A stretch of 64,000 nucleotides of DNA from Brachybacterium muris (GTDB lineage: Bacteria; Actinomycetota; Actinomycetes; Actinomycetales; Dermabacteraceae). Positions 48,636 through 57,253 of this stretch are shown piece by piece. The notes under the pieces are model-generated. The model did no database searches, was not told the DNA's origin, and saw only the letters and a program-made list of their open reading frames with translations. Location: contig NZ_JAFBCB010000001.1 in NCBI RefSeq assembly GCF_016907455.1, positions 1,116,001-1,180,000 of the forward strand, read 5' to 3'. Positions within the stretch are counted from its first letter, which is position 1. Every line of letters begins with the position of its first letter. The translations under genes were made by a program, and so were the position numbers.

Positions 48636-48674
48636 CTCCTTCCGCCGCGTGCCCTATACACACGGCGGAAGGAG
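48636..48674 (-). promoter_or_regulatory. istA: istA leader hairpin sequestering the Shine-Dalgarno
   Basis: Arms of 12 bp, CTCCTTCCGCCG (plus strand 48636-48647) and CGGCGGAAGGAG (48663-48674), are exact reverse complements. On the istA mRNA the arm nearer the start contains GGAAGGAG, the ribosome-binding site 9 nt before the ATG. The loop holds a TATAGG-like -10 in the istA direction. Read-through transcripts would fold and block translation, while a transcript started inside the loop would lack the 5' arm and be translatable. Confidence 0.65.
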
Positions 48675-48788
48675 CGTAGACAGAGCGGCCCCAACGACAC
48701 CACTGGTGGTCCCGAACGACGCCACCGCTACGGCAGCGACGTGGCACCCGAACCCTCGATCAGCGGACCCCAGCGAGGCGAATATTCA

Positions 48789-48793
48789 CCGGG
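48789..48793 (+). repeat. Target-site duplication CCGGG, right copy
   Basis: Second copy of the 5-bp target sequence, between the right IS tip (48788) and the resumed oleate hydratase frame (48794). Confidence 0.9.
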
Positions 48794-50449
48794 CTCGCGG
48801 CGGCCGTCTTCCTGATCCGCGACGCCGGGGTTCCCGGCGCCAACGTCACGATCCTCGAGAAGGACGACATCGCCGGTGGTGCGCTCGACGGCCTCGACGT
48901 TCCGGAGAAGGGCTTCGTCATCCGCGGCGGCCGGGAGCTGGAGAACCACATGGAGTGCCTGTGGGACATGATGCGCTCCATCCCCTCCCTGGAGCTCGAG
49001 GGCGCCTCCGTGCTCGACGAGTTCTACTGGCTCAACAAGGATGACCCCAACTACTCGCTGCGTCGGGCCACCGTGCGCCAGGGAGAGGATGCGGGCCACA
49101 AGGGCCGCTTCGACCTGCCGAAGCGCGCCCAGAAGGACCTGCTCAGGATCTTCCTCGCCGAGCGTTCGGAGATGGAGGGCAAGCGCATCGACGAGGTAAT
49201 GGGCCGTGAGTTCCTCGACTCGCCGTTCTGGATGTACTGGCGCACCATGTTCGCCTTCGAGGAATGGCACTCCGCGCTCGAGTTCAAGCTCTATCTCCAC
49301 AGGTTCGTCCACCACATCGGCGGGCTGCCCGACTTCTCGGCGCTGAAGTTCACGAAGTACAACCAGTACGAGTCCTTCGTCCTGCCGCTCATGCACTACC
49401 TCACCGAGCACGGCGTCGTCTTCCAGTCCGGCACCGAGGTTGTCGATGTGGACTTCGCCCACCGCAACGGCGAGATCCGCGCCACCGCGATCCACTGCCG
49501 CCGCGACGGCGCCGAGGAGAGCATCGAGCTCGGTGAGCACGACCTCGCGCTGATGACGATCGGCTCGCTGGTGGACAACTCCGATGAGGGCGACCACCAC
49601 ACGGCCGCCGTGCTCAACGAGGCCCCGGCCCCGGCCTGGGACCTGTGGAAGCGCATCGCGAAGAAGGACCCGTCGTTCGGGCGCCCGGAGGTCTTCTGCT
49701 CCTCGATCGAGGAGACGAAGTGGGAGTCGGCCACCGTCACCACGCTCGATCAGCGCATCCCGGCCTACATCGAGCGCATCGCCCAGCGCGATCCGTTCAG
49801 CGGCCGCGTGGTCACCGGCGGCATCGTCACCGCCGAGGACTCCTCCTGGCTGCTGAGCTGGACGGTCAACCGCCAGCCGCACTTCAAGAAGCAGCCGAAG
49901 GACCAGATCGTCGTCTGGGTCTACGGCCTGTTCGTCGACGTCGACGGCGACTACGTGAAGAAGCCCCTGTCGCAGTGCACCGGTGAGGAGATCACCCAGG
50001 AGTGGCTCTACCACCTGGGAGTGCCCGTGGAGGAGATCCCCGAGCTCGCGGCGACGGGCGCCCGGTGCGTGCCGGTCATGATGCCCTACGTGACGAGCTT
50101 CTTCATGCCCCGCCACGCCGGGGATCGGCCCCGGGTCGTCCCGGAAGGCGCCGCGAACTTCGCGTTCCTCGGGCAGTTCGCGGAGACCGGACGCGACACG
50201 ATCTTCACCACCGAGTACTCGGTGCGCACCGGCATGGAGGCCGTCTACGAACTCCTGAATGTGGAGCGCGGCGTGCCGGAGACCTGGGGCTCCACGTACG
50301 ACGTGCGCGACCTCCTCGAGGCCTCGGCGCGCATGCGCGACGGCGAGAAGGTGAAGGTCCCCGGCCCGGCCGCGCTGCGCAGCTACCTGCGCGGCAGGCT
50401 CGAGCACGGAGAGATCGGCCAGCTCCTCGAGGAGCACGGCCTGATCTGA
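48794..50449 (+). pseudogene. ohyA: Oleate hydratase, 3' fragment
   Basis: Continues the enzyme with LAAAVFLIRDAGVPGANVTI and runs open for 551 codons. With the 34-codon 5' piece it would give 585 residues, the normal size of FAD-dependent oleate hydratases, which add water to the cis-9 double bond of unsaturated fatty acids. Typical segments are GGRELENHMECLWDM, YNQYESFVLPLMHYL, and LGQFAETGRDTIFTTEYSVRTGMEAVY. Apart from the insertion no other lesion is seen, which fits a recent event. An internal ATG at 48950 exists, but a product from it would lack the nucleotide-binding motif. Confidence 0.92.
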
Positions 50450-50467
50450 GCCTTGCGTCCGCCCACC

Positions 50468-50500
50468 GGGCGCGCCTCGGGGAGGTCCCGAGGCGCGCCC
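50468..50500 (+). terminator. Strong hairpin terminator after oleate hydratase
   Basis: A perfect 14-bp stem: GGGCGCGCCTCGGG and CCCGAGGCGCGCCC with a GAGGT loop, 18 bp after the ohyA stop. Confidence 0.85.
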
Positions 50501-50799
50501 ACGGCGCGTCCGAAGAGGGGCAGCGCCGCTAGCAGGAGGTCTTCGCGAGTGTCGCGCGGAGAGCCCCATGGTCTTTGCCGATGCTGTGCGGCTTCGGGCT
50601 CTCGGGCGAGGACCTCGTAGCGGAGCGTCTCGGTCTCTGCCGGGGATGAGCACCCAGAGGGAGCCGTGGAGGCGGCGGGGCCGCTGCTGTCCGCGACGTT
50701 CTCGCTGTAGGCCCGTGAATCGCAGCGCAAGGACGCCGAGCAGCTCGCGATCGAATTCTCCAAGGTGATCCGTCTTCGCGGCGTCCGGATCGATCGTGC
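50501..50799. other. Non-coding or degenerate spacer
   Basis: About 300 bp with no frame that I can link to a protein family. Short open stretches (for example around 50700-50765 on the plus strand) may be gene remnants but cannot be assigned. Confidence 0.45.
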
Positions 50800-51300
50800 T
50801 CAGAGATCCACGGCGCTGTCCCGCTCGATCCATTCACGGAGCTGCCGCAGCAGCTCGGGCCCCTTCTGGCTGTCGTCGCGTTCCGACGCCGCAAGCTGCT
50901 CGACCTCCGTCCAGAGAGCTCCCAGCAGCACATCGATGCCGAGCTCTGCGGGCTCGACCAGATGATCATCGGTCAGCCACGAGTCCGCGTCACCGCGCTC
51001 CGACGCGAAGATGAGCAGCTCGACATCCTCCCGTTCGAGGGGTCCTGATCCGGTGGGGGCGGGGAGCTGGGCGCACCACTCGTCGAGCAGGCCGAGGTAT
51101 CGGGAGTAGCTGGCCAGATCCCACCATGCCGTGTACAGCTTCACCTCAGCATGCTTCGTGAACCAGCGCCGGACCACTGCGTCGAGCACGGGAGTCGTAT
51201 CGACGTCGTTCGATGCGGCGGTCAGGAAATAGATGAATTTGGTGCCGAACGCCGGTCCAAGGTATTTGAGATAGGGCACTCCTTCAGACCTCTGCTCCGC
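50800..51300 (-). pseudogene. 5'-truncated gene, possibly OGG-fold DNA glycosylase-like
   Basis: The minus-strand frame encodes about 165 protein-like residues from near 51300: EGVPYLKYLGPAFGTKFIYF, TKHAEVKLYTAWWDLASYS, and a well-formed C-terminus to the stop at 50800. The text resembles the uncharacterised OGG-fold protein family often annotated as 8-oxoguanine glycosylase-like, but I am not certain. Upstream of about 51300 the frame becomes the antisense of an SDR fragment, so the 5' part is lost. Third-position A/T is more frequent at 51160-51290 than in neighbours, suggesting a separate origin. Confidence 0.5.
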
Positions 51301-51301
51301 G

Positions 51302-51607
51302 ATGTGGGCGCAGGCTCTCTCGCGCGAGCTGGGCGAGCACGGCATCACGGCCAACGCCGTCGCGCCCGGGGAGATCGCGACCCCCATGACCGGGCAGACG
51401 GACCAGGACCCCCGCACCGGGGAGCGCCCCGGCATGCCGCTGCGGCGGCCCGGGGGCGCGTGGGAGGTCGCGGCCGTCATCGCCTTCCTCGCCTCGCCCC
51501 AGGCCCCCTACGTCACGGGCGCCTCCTGGGTCGTGGATGGCGGGATGCTGCAGATGGGGCCGCAGGGCGCGGCGGCGACGGTCGACGACGCCTGGCGTCG
51601 CCCCTGA
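51302..51607 (+). pseudogene. C-terminal fragment of an SDR oxidoreductase
   Basis: About 101 codons matching the last part of a classical SDR: ALSRELGEHGITANAVAPGE, then AAVIAFLASPQAPYVTGASW and VVDGGM. The nucleotide-binding and catalytic Tyr-Lys parts are missing. The point where it begins is the point where the minus-strand 50800-51300 fragment also begins, so one recombination or deletion event probably removed both 5' ends. Expression as a functional enzyme is not expected. Confidence 0.75.
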
Positions 51608-51717
51608 GACCGGGCGGCCCCGTGCCCCCGCGGCGGCCACCTCGAGCCCGACCTGCACGGTGAGCATCGCCTGCCCCTGCACGTGCTCGAGCAGGCGCGC
51701 ACCTGCCGGCGCCGGGG

Positions 51718-52968
51718 TCAGCAGACTACCGGGACCCCGTCGGTCGTCGTCGGCGCCTCGACGGCGGTGCGCGTTTGCTGGCGGCGGTGCACGGCGAAGG
51801 ACCAGCCGGCGATGCCGAGCCCGGCGATCGCGAGAGCCACGCCCGTCCAGGCCGGGGCGAGCAGGCCCCAGCCGGCGGCGAGCACGGCCGCGCCGAGCGC
51901 CGCGCCGAGGGAGTTGCCGATGTTCAACGCCGAGTGGTGCAGGGCCGCGGCGAGCGAGGGGGCATCCGGCGAGGCATCCAGCAGGAACAGCTGCAGCGAG
52001 GGACCCATGAGCTGCGAGGTGATCGCGAGGGCGAACAGCAGGATCATCCCGGCGATCGCGTTCTCGGCCACGAGGGCGAAGACCGTGAGGCTCACCGTCA
52101 TGCCGATCAGGCCGGCGAAGATCGTGCCGTAGAGGCTGCGGTCCGCGGCGCGCCCCGCGAGGACGTTCCCGATCGTCATGCCGACGCCGAACACGAACAG
52201 CGCCACCGGCACCGCCCGTTCGCCGAGCCCCATCACCCCGGGCACGATCTCGCCGATGTAGCTGTACACCGCGAACATGCCGCCGAACCCGATCGAGCCG
52301 ATGCCGAGCGCGAACCACACCTGCGCCCGGCGCAGCGCCCGCAGCTCACCGCGGATCGAGCCGGTGACCCCGGCGCCCTCGGGCTCAGGCACCAGCCGCC
52401 AGATCGCGATCGTGCTGAGAGCGGCGACGACCACGACGATCACGTAGGCGGAGCGCCAGCCGACGACCTGCCCGAAGGCGGTGGAGGCGGGCACACCCAG
52501 CATCGTCGCGATCGTCAGCCCCAGCATCACCAGCGAGACGGAGCGGGCGCGCCGTCCGGGCGGGGAGAGGCGCGCCGCGACCAGCGAGGCGACGCCGAAG
52601 AACGCGCCGTGGGGGAGGCCCGCGACGAAGCGCGCGGGGGCCAGCGCAGAGAACGTCGGAGCCATGGCGGAGAGCAGATTGCCCAGCCCGATCAGCGCGA
52701 TGAGCAGCACCAGCAGCTTCGCGCGCGGCATATTCACCGCCGCGATCGTCACCAGCGGCGCGCCGATCACGACGCCCAGCGCGTACAGGGTGATGAGCAT
52801 CCCGGCCTGCGGGGTGGAGACCTCGAGGTCCCGCGCGATCTGGGGCAGGAGCCCCATCGAGGCGAACTCGGTGGTGCCGATCGCGAAGGCGCCGAGCGCC
52901 ATCGCGAGGATCACCAGGCGCAGACGTCCGGGTGAGAGCGGCGCCTGGGGAGCGTGCGGCTGCGTCAT
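51718..52968 (-). CDS. MFS transporter, DHA1 (AraJ/Cmx-like) family
   Basis: A 416-residue protein with 12 predicted membrane helices. It begins LVILAMALGAFAIGTTEFASMGLLPQIA, the usual first helix of the DHA1 drug or sugar exporters, and has the motif-A-like AAVNMPRAKLL and the second-half counterpart RAADRSLYG. ATG 52968 has GGAGG 7 bp upstream; the longer frame is non-coding. Exported compound unknown. Confidence 0.9.
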   Translation of the reverse strand: MTQPHAPQAPLSPGRLRLVILAMALGAFAIGTTEFASMGLLPQIARDLEVSTPQAGMLITLYALGVVIGAPLVTIAAVNMPRAKLLVLLIALIGLGNLLSAMAPTFSALAPARFVAGLPHGAFFGVASLVAARLSPPGRRARSVSLVMLGLTIATMLGVPASTAFGQVVGWRSAYVIVVVVAALSTIAIWRLVPEPEGAGVTGSIRGELRALRRAQVWFALGIGSIGFGGMFAVYSYIGEIVPGVMGLGERAVPVALFVFGVGMTIGNVLAGRAADRSLYGTIFAGLIGMTVSLTVFALVAENAIAGMILLFALAITSQLMGPSLQLFLLDASPDAPSLAAALHHSALNIGNSLGAALGAAVLAAGWGLLAPAWTGVALAIAGLGIAGWSFAVHRRQQTRTAVEAPTTTDGVPVVC

Positions 52969-53434
52969 CGGGGGACCTCCAGCGGCGGGACGGGCGGGGA
53001 CTCGCTGCCGACGCTGGAAGCGGAGGGGACCCGTCGATCCTAAGGGCGGGGGAGGGGCAGGGGCCAGGGCGGGGTGAGGGACGGAACGGGGCCGGGCAGA
53101 ATTGCTCCATGGCACGCACGACCACGTCCTGAATCCCGACGGGGAGCACATCTTCGTCTCCTGCATGGACTGGCCCGGACGGTCGGTCCATCGCGTTCGT
53201 GGACTATCCCGTGGACGGGCTGCACGGCTGAGAGGGGGCACGGCCTGCTCCGGCTGCTGCTGTGCAGACTCCCCGGACCTCACGCCGTGCATCCCGGCAC
53301 CCTGCTCGGTGCCGGTCGCAGCCGCCCGGCCCCACTCCGTCCCCATGCTGCGAGCCCATCGTGACCGGAGCGCCCGCCGAGCGGCGAACGCCCCGTCCTG
53401 GACGGCGTGCGGGCCGGGCAGGCCCGGAGCGGGC
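52969..53434. other. Intergenic region with possible remnant
   Basis: About 465 bp. Near 53103-53230 the plus strand reads LHGTHDHVLNPDGEHIFVSC and, after a frame change, IAFVDYPVDGLHG then stop. That is protein-like and may be the decayed end of a lost gene I cannot identify. The rest shows only G-tracts and GC-driven frames. Confidence 0.4.
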
Positions 53435-54118
53435 TCAGCGCTGCGAGGCCTCCGCGATGCGGCCGGTGTTCTGGGCCGTGCGCACGGTCGCGACCGCGAA
53501 CTCGAGCCCGAGACGCATCGCGATCAGCGCGATCACCGAGGGGATCCAGCCGAACAGGATCGAGAGGATCAGCGGGACCGGGCTGAAGCTCGGCTCACCG
53601 AAATAGCTGTTCATGCTTCCCCACGCGAACCCGAACACGATCCCGCTGACGATGTTGCTCAGCCACATCAGCGCCGCGACGACGAACGCGAGGACATAGA
53701 GGAACGACGAGAACTTCACGGTGATGAAGTGCTCGAACTTGAAGTCAAACAGCGTCTTGAAGAAGCCCGCCTCGCCGAAGCGGCCATCCCCGGAGGCGCT
53801 CCCGGAGGGGCCGCCGCCGACGGCGTGCGGCGCCGCCGCGGGGCTCTGCGCGGAGCCCCAGGCCTGCTCCTGGGCGGCTGGCTGCGGAGCCGACGGCGCG
53901 CTCTGCGCCCCCCAGGCGTCCTGCTGACCGGGCGCTGCGGCAGACTGCTGGCCATAGGGATCCGACGACGGGGCGGCGTAGGGATCGGCCCCCTGCTCGG
54001 CACCGCGTGCGGAGGGGGCCTGGTCCTGGACGCCGAATCCGCTGCTCGTCGGCTCAGGCTCAGAGCCCTGGCCGTACTGCGGATCCAGCGGGTTGCTGCC
54101 CTCGGGCGGCTGCGACAT
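53435..54118 (-). CDS. DUF4282 domain membrane protein
   Basis: A 227-residue protein. The first 115 residues are a low-complexity Pro/Gly/Gln/Ser-rich cytoplasmic tail with several PYG- and QQ-type repeats. Then FFKTLFDFKFEHFITVKFSSF leads into two membrane helices (about 139-165 and 183-205) in the DUF4282 pattern. ATG 54118 follows AGGAGGAG at good spacing. Function unknown; related proteins occur widely in actinobacteria. Confidence 0.82.
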   Translation of the reverse strand: MSQPPEGSNPLDPQYGQGSEPEPTSSGFGVQDQAPSARGAEQGADPYAAPSSDPYGQQSAAAPGQQDAWGAQSAPSAPQPAAQEQAWGSAQSPAAAPHAVGGGPSGSASGDGRFGEAGFFKTLFDFKFEHFITVKFSSFLYVLAFVVAALMWLSNIVSGIVFGFAWGSMNSYFGEPSFSPVPLILSILFGWIPSVIALIAMRLGLEFAVATVRTAQNTGRIAEASQR

Positions 54119-54441
54119 GGTGCGACTCCTCCTGCGAGATCTGATGGACGAGGAGGAGCTCGGCGGCGTCCCCGCGCCGCCGTTCCCACCCCGACGCTCA
54201 CCGTACCCGCGCGCGATGGCGATGGGGAGGCGTCTGCGGAGCGGAGCCGGCCCTGGCGCTCCGGCCGGAGGATGATCGCGGCCCCCGCCCAATGGCACCG
54301 CGAGCGGATGGGAAGCTCGTCGGGCCGACTGCACCATGGAGATCATGGCCGACGGCGTCCGGCCGCTCAGCCGCCCCCTGCAGCAGCTGCTCAGCCCAAA
54401 GACCGCAGGCTTCGCCGCGGTCAGCTCCGTCGCCGGACTGC
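54119..54441. other. Intergenic region without firm gene
   Basis: 323 bp between the DUF4282 start and the GntR stop. A 44-codon plus-strand frame starts at ATG 54336 (MEIMADGVRPLSRPLQQLL) and runs to 54470, overlapping the GntR 3' end. It might be the first part of a lost gene but has no clear Shine-Dalgarno. Nothing else is seen. Confidence 0.4.
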
Positions 54442-55131
54442 TCAGCGTGCCGTCGTCGCCCGCTCGATGATCTCCCTCATCCGCGCCGCGGCCCCCGGCT
54501 CGTCGCCGGCGCCGATCGCGGCCGCGACCTCCTGATGCAGTCCGAGGTCGTGCCGGTCAGGGGCCTGCTCGCCCCGCTCCACGGTCGCCCGGTGGCGCAG
54601 GCCCTCCTCGATCACGGCGCGCAGCCGGCCGAGCATCGCGTTGCCGGAGAGGGCGAGGACCTCGGCGTGGAAGGCCCGGTCCGCGGCGAGGAAGGCGCCG
54701 CACTCGGGCCCGTCGGCCGCCTCGACCATCGAGTTCGCAGCGGCGGCGAGCGCGCGGGCGCTCCCACGCCCGTCCCGGACCTCGCGGGCCGCGGCCGCTG
54801 CTGCCGCGGGCTCGACCGCATGGCGCAGGGAGCGCAGCTCCGCGAGCTGCCGCGCGTGATCCGGGCCCTCGAGGCGCCAGCGGATCACCCGTGGATCCAG
54901 CAGGTCCCACTCGCTGATCGGGAGGATGCGCAGACCGACCCGTCGGCCGGCGCTCAGCATCCCGAGCCCGCCGAGCACTCGCGTGACCTCGCGGACCACG
55001 CTGCGGGAGGCGCCGGTGCGCGCGATGAACCCCTCGATCGTGTCCGCGGCGCCGGCCTCCAGCTCGCCGCCGACGATCGCGGCGCCGAGCTGGTCCAGCG
55101 CCTGCTCGAAGGCGCTCGCGCCGGCGGTCAT
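54442..55131 (-). CDS. FadR-type GntR regulator
   Basis: A 229-residue regulator. The winged HTH region includes TIEGFIARTGASRSVVREVTRVLGGLGM, and the C-terminal all-helical FCD domain has ECGAFLAADRAFHAEVLALSGN and DLGLHQEVAAAI. It is coupled by a 4-bp overlap (55128-55131) to the SDR upstream. The inverted repeat at 55990-56006, in the divergent promoter region, is its likely operator. Confidence 0.9.
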   Translation of the reverse strand: MTAGASAFEQALDQLGAAIVGGELEAGAADTIEGFIARTGASRSVVREVTRVLGGLGMLSAGRRVGLRILPISEWDLLDPRVIRWRLEGPDHARQLAELRSLRHAVEPAAAAAAAREVRDGRGSARALAAAANSMVEAADGPECGAFLAADRAFHAEVLALSGNAMLGRLRAVIEEGLRHRATVERGEQAPDRHDLGLHQEVAAAIGAGDEPGAAARMREIIERATTAR

Positions 55132-55916
55132 GCCTGCGAGACGGGGGAGACGACCAGCTCGTCGTTGCGCACGTGCGCGGGGGAGTCGAGCACGAAACAG
55201 GCGGTGCGTGCGATGTCCTCCGCGGTGAGCATCCGGGCGCGGGCCTCGGCGTCGGGCACGGAGGGGCGCTGGTCGAGGAAGTCGGTCGCGACATCGCCCG
55301 GGCACAGATGACACGCCCGCACGCCGTGCGCGGCCTCCTGCTGGTTCAGCGTGCGCACCAGGGAGCCGAGCGCCGTCTTGCTCGCCGAGTAGGCGACCCC
55401 TGCACCGGGCTGGAACGACCAGCCCGCATAGGAGGAGATCACCACGACCTGCCCGCCGCGCTCGCGCAGGCGGGGGAGGGCGGCGTCGACGGTGCTCGCG
55501 ACCGCGGTGAGGTTCGTGGCGACGATCGCGTCGAACTCCGTCAGGTCCTGATCGTCCCAGCGCCGCTTCGGCGCGTTCAGGCCGGCCGCGAGCACGAGCG
55601 CGTCGATTCCGCCGAGCTGCTCGGCGATCCGCTCGGCGGTGCTCCGAACGGCCTTCCGGTCCTGGACGTCCAGCGGTGCGACCAGCGCGCTGCCGCCCGC
55701 CTCGCGGATCTCGGCCGCGAGCTGCTCGAGCACCTCGCGGCGCCGGCCGCTCAGCGCGACCGTCCAGCCCGAGCGTGCCGCCCGCAGCGCCGTCGCGCGC
55801 CCCATGCCGCTGCCCGCGCCGGTGATCCACACCGTGCGAGGGCCGGCCGTGCTCGCGCCGCGCGGCGCCTCGTCCTGCGCGCCTCGACTGCTCGCGGTTG
55901 TCCCGTCCGTCGTCAT
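55128..55916 (-). CDS. SDR family oxidoreductase
   Basis: A 262-residue classical SDR with TVWITGAGSGMGRATALRAA (cofactor motif), VLAAGLN at the NNAG position, catalytic serine in VVVISSYAGW, YSASKTAL (Tyr and Lys) and a short C-terminus. The first 25 residues are disordered-looking. It is first in an operon with the GntR regulator and divergent from the SDR at 56067. Substrate unknown; a sugar or polyol is plausible given the regulator family. Confidence 0.88.
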   Translation of the reverse strand: MTTDGTTASSRGAQDEAPRGASTAGPRTVWITGAGSGMGRATALRAARSGWTVALSGRRREVLEQLAAEIREAGGSALVAPLDVQDRKAVRSTAERIAEQLGGIDALVLAAGLNAPKRRWDDQDLTEFDAIVATNLTAVASTVDAALPRLRERGGQVVVISSYAGWSFQPGAGVAYSASKTALGSLVRTLNQQEAAHGVRACHLCPGDVATDFLDQRPSVPDAEARARMLTAEDIARTACFVLDSPAHVRNDELVVSPVSQA

Positions 55917-55989
55917 CTCGCTCCTCCTCGGGCGTCCTCGCCCTCAGGTCCTCTGCGGCGACCTCCCGGCCCCACGGGCCGACATCACC

Positions 55990-56006
55990 CAATAGTATGA
56001 CTATTG
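55990..56006. promoter_or_regulatory. GntR-type operator, perfect inverted repeat
   Basis: CAATAGT (55990-55996), spacer ATG, ACTATTG (56000-56006): 7-bp perfect arms, AT-rich in a GC-rich setting, centred between the divergent SDR genes. It is the obvious candidate for binding by the adjacent GntR regulator. Confidence 0.7.
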
Positions 56007-56066
56007 AGCGCGGCCGACGGGCCGCACACCGAGCGCGGCACGGGAGCCGCAGGAGAGGACAGGGCG

Positions 56067-56831
56067 ATGGAGCTGGATCTGCGGGACAGGGTGGTCGTGG
56101 TGACCGGGGCGGCGCGCGGGATCGGCGCGGCCATCGCCGCACGCTTCGCCGAGGAGGGCTCGCGCGTGGTCGCGCTCGACCTCGCCTCCCCGGACGAGCC
56201 GGCGGAGGGTGCGCCGACCGTGGACCAGGTGGTCTGCGACGTCGCCGACCCGGAGTCCGTGCACCGCGCGGTCGAGGCCGTCGTGGAGCGCCACGGCACG
56301 ATCGACGTGCTCGTGAACAACGCCGGGATCGTCGCGGACTTGACCGTGGTCGAGAACGACTGGGCCACCTGGCAGAAGTGCTTCGACGTGAACACCGGCG
56401 GCACCTTCCTCATGTGCCGGGAGGTCGCTCCGCACATGCAGAGGGCCGGGCGCGGGCGGATCCTCAACGCCGCCTCGTTCGCCGCGATCGTGCCGAGCGT
56501 GGGCAGCGCCGCCTACGCCGCCTCGAAGGCCGCCATGGTGCAGCTGACCCGCGTGCTCGCTTCCGAGCTCGGCCCCCACGACATCACCGTCAACGCCTAC
56601 GCCCCCGGCATGGTCCCCACCTCCATGAATGGCTTCGCCGACCTGCCCGCCGAGCGGCAGGACTGACTGCTGGACACCCTCTCGCTGCGCCGCTGGGAGA
56701 GCCCCGACGACGTCGCCGACCTGCTGATCTTCTTCGCCAGCGACCAGGCCTCATACATTACGGGCACGCTCGTGGACGTCTCCGGCGGGAAGCTGGCGAC
56801 GCAGATCCCGGCGGTGGCGCACGGGCGGTGA
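56067..56831 (+). pseudogene. SDR family oxidoreductase with in-frame premature stop
   Basis: A full-length SDR frame of 255 codons including the terminal stop, from ATG 56067. It has VVVTGAARGIGAAIAARFAEEG, NNAGIVA, catalytic YAASKAAM and the terminal ASYITGTLVDVSGGK. Codon 200 is TGA (56664-56666), and the same frame continues uninterrupted with LLDTLSLRRWESPDDVADLL to the natural stop at 56829-56831. The first 199 residues keep the fold core and active site but lack the last helices and strand. A point mutation or sequencing error is the simplest reading; there is no selenocysteine context. Confidence 0.82.
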
Positions 56832-57253
56832 GGGGCGCGGCGCGTCACCTGAGGGGGATGTGCCTGCGGAGCTCATCGGCGACGTCAGGGACTCCAGAGC
56901 GGGCCGGCGCGCCGAGAACGGAATCGGCTGTGCGCGGTGGCCGTCTGGTCGTCGGGACCGCGCCTCGACGCCGATGGCGGAGTCCTTCAACGCGACCCCC
57001 GTGTCCACGAACCGGGGGTAGGGCCCGGATGATCGAGGAGGCGAACCCGGCGGAGTGCTTGAGGGGTCCTTGCATCTGTCCCGCGCCGTCGGGCCGCCCA
57101 CCCCAGCCCCAGTCCCGTGCCCTGGACGCAATGGTCTCGTTTCGATCACGACGCCTCTCTGGCATAGGCGTGAAACAAGTGTTGCGGTGAGGTGGGGGGA
57201 CCGTGAGATGCGTTCCGCCCCGCATCCCGGCCCGATCAAGAAGGTGGTCCCCC
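56832..57253. other. Intergenic region upstream of glnR
   Basis: About 420 bp with no convincing gene on either strand. The last 80 bp are less GC-rich (around GTGAAACAAGTGTTGCGG, 57170-57187) and probably hold the glnR promoter, but I cannot mark boxes with confidence. Confidence 0.45.

Larger units (their letters stand above)
46208..48788 (-). mobile_element. Complete IS21-family insertion sequence (2,581 bp)
   Basis: Tips are TGAGTATTCG on the left and, read inwards from the right, TGAATATTCG, so the terminal inverted repeats match at 9 of the first 10 positions and weaken further in. The element carries istA and istB on the minus strand in the usual order. It is flanked by CCGGG duplications, and removing the element with one duplicate restores the oleate hydratase frame exactly. 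A second copy, inverted relative to this one, ends at 466. Confidence 0.95.

Noticed and set aside
48728-50833. A 701-codon open frame on the minus strand
   Set aside because: Antisense to the clearly coding oleate hydratase 3' fragment; composition only reflects the opposite strand.
54336-54470. A 44-codon plus-strand frame starting MEIMADGVRP
   Set aside because: It has no clear ribosome-binding site, overlaps the GntR 3' end and resembles no family I know; kept only as a note on the intergenic region.
56664-56666. Selenocysteine read-through at the TGA in the SDR
   Set aside because: SDR enzymes use no cysteine at this position and no selenocysteine insertion element is apparent. A nonsense mutation or error is simpler.
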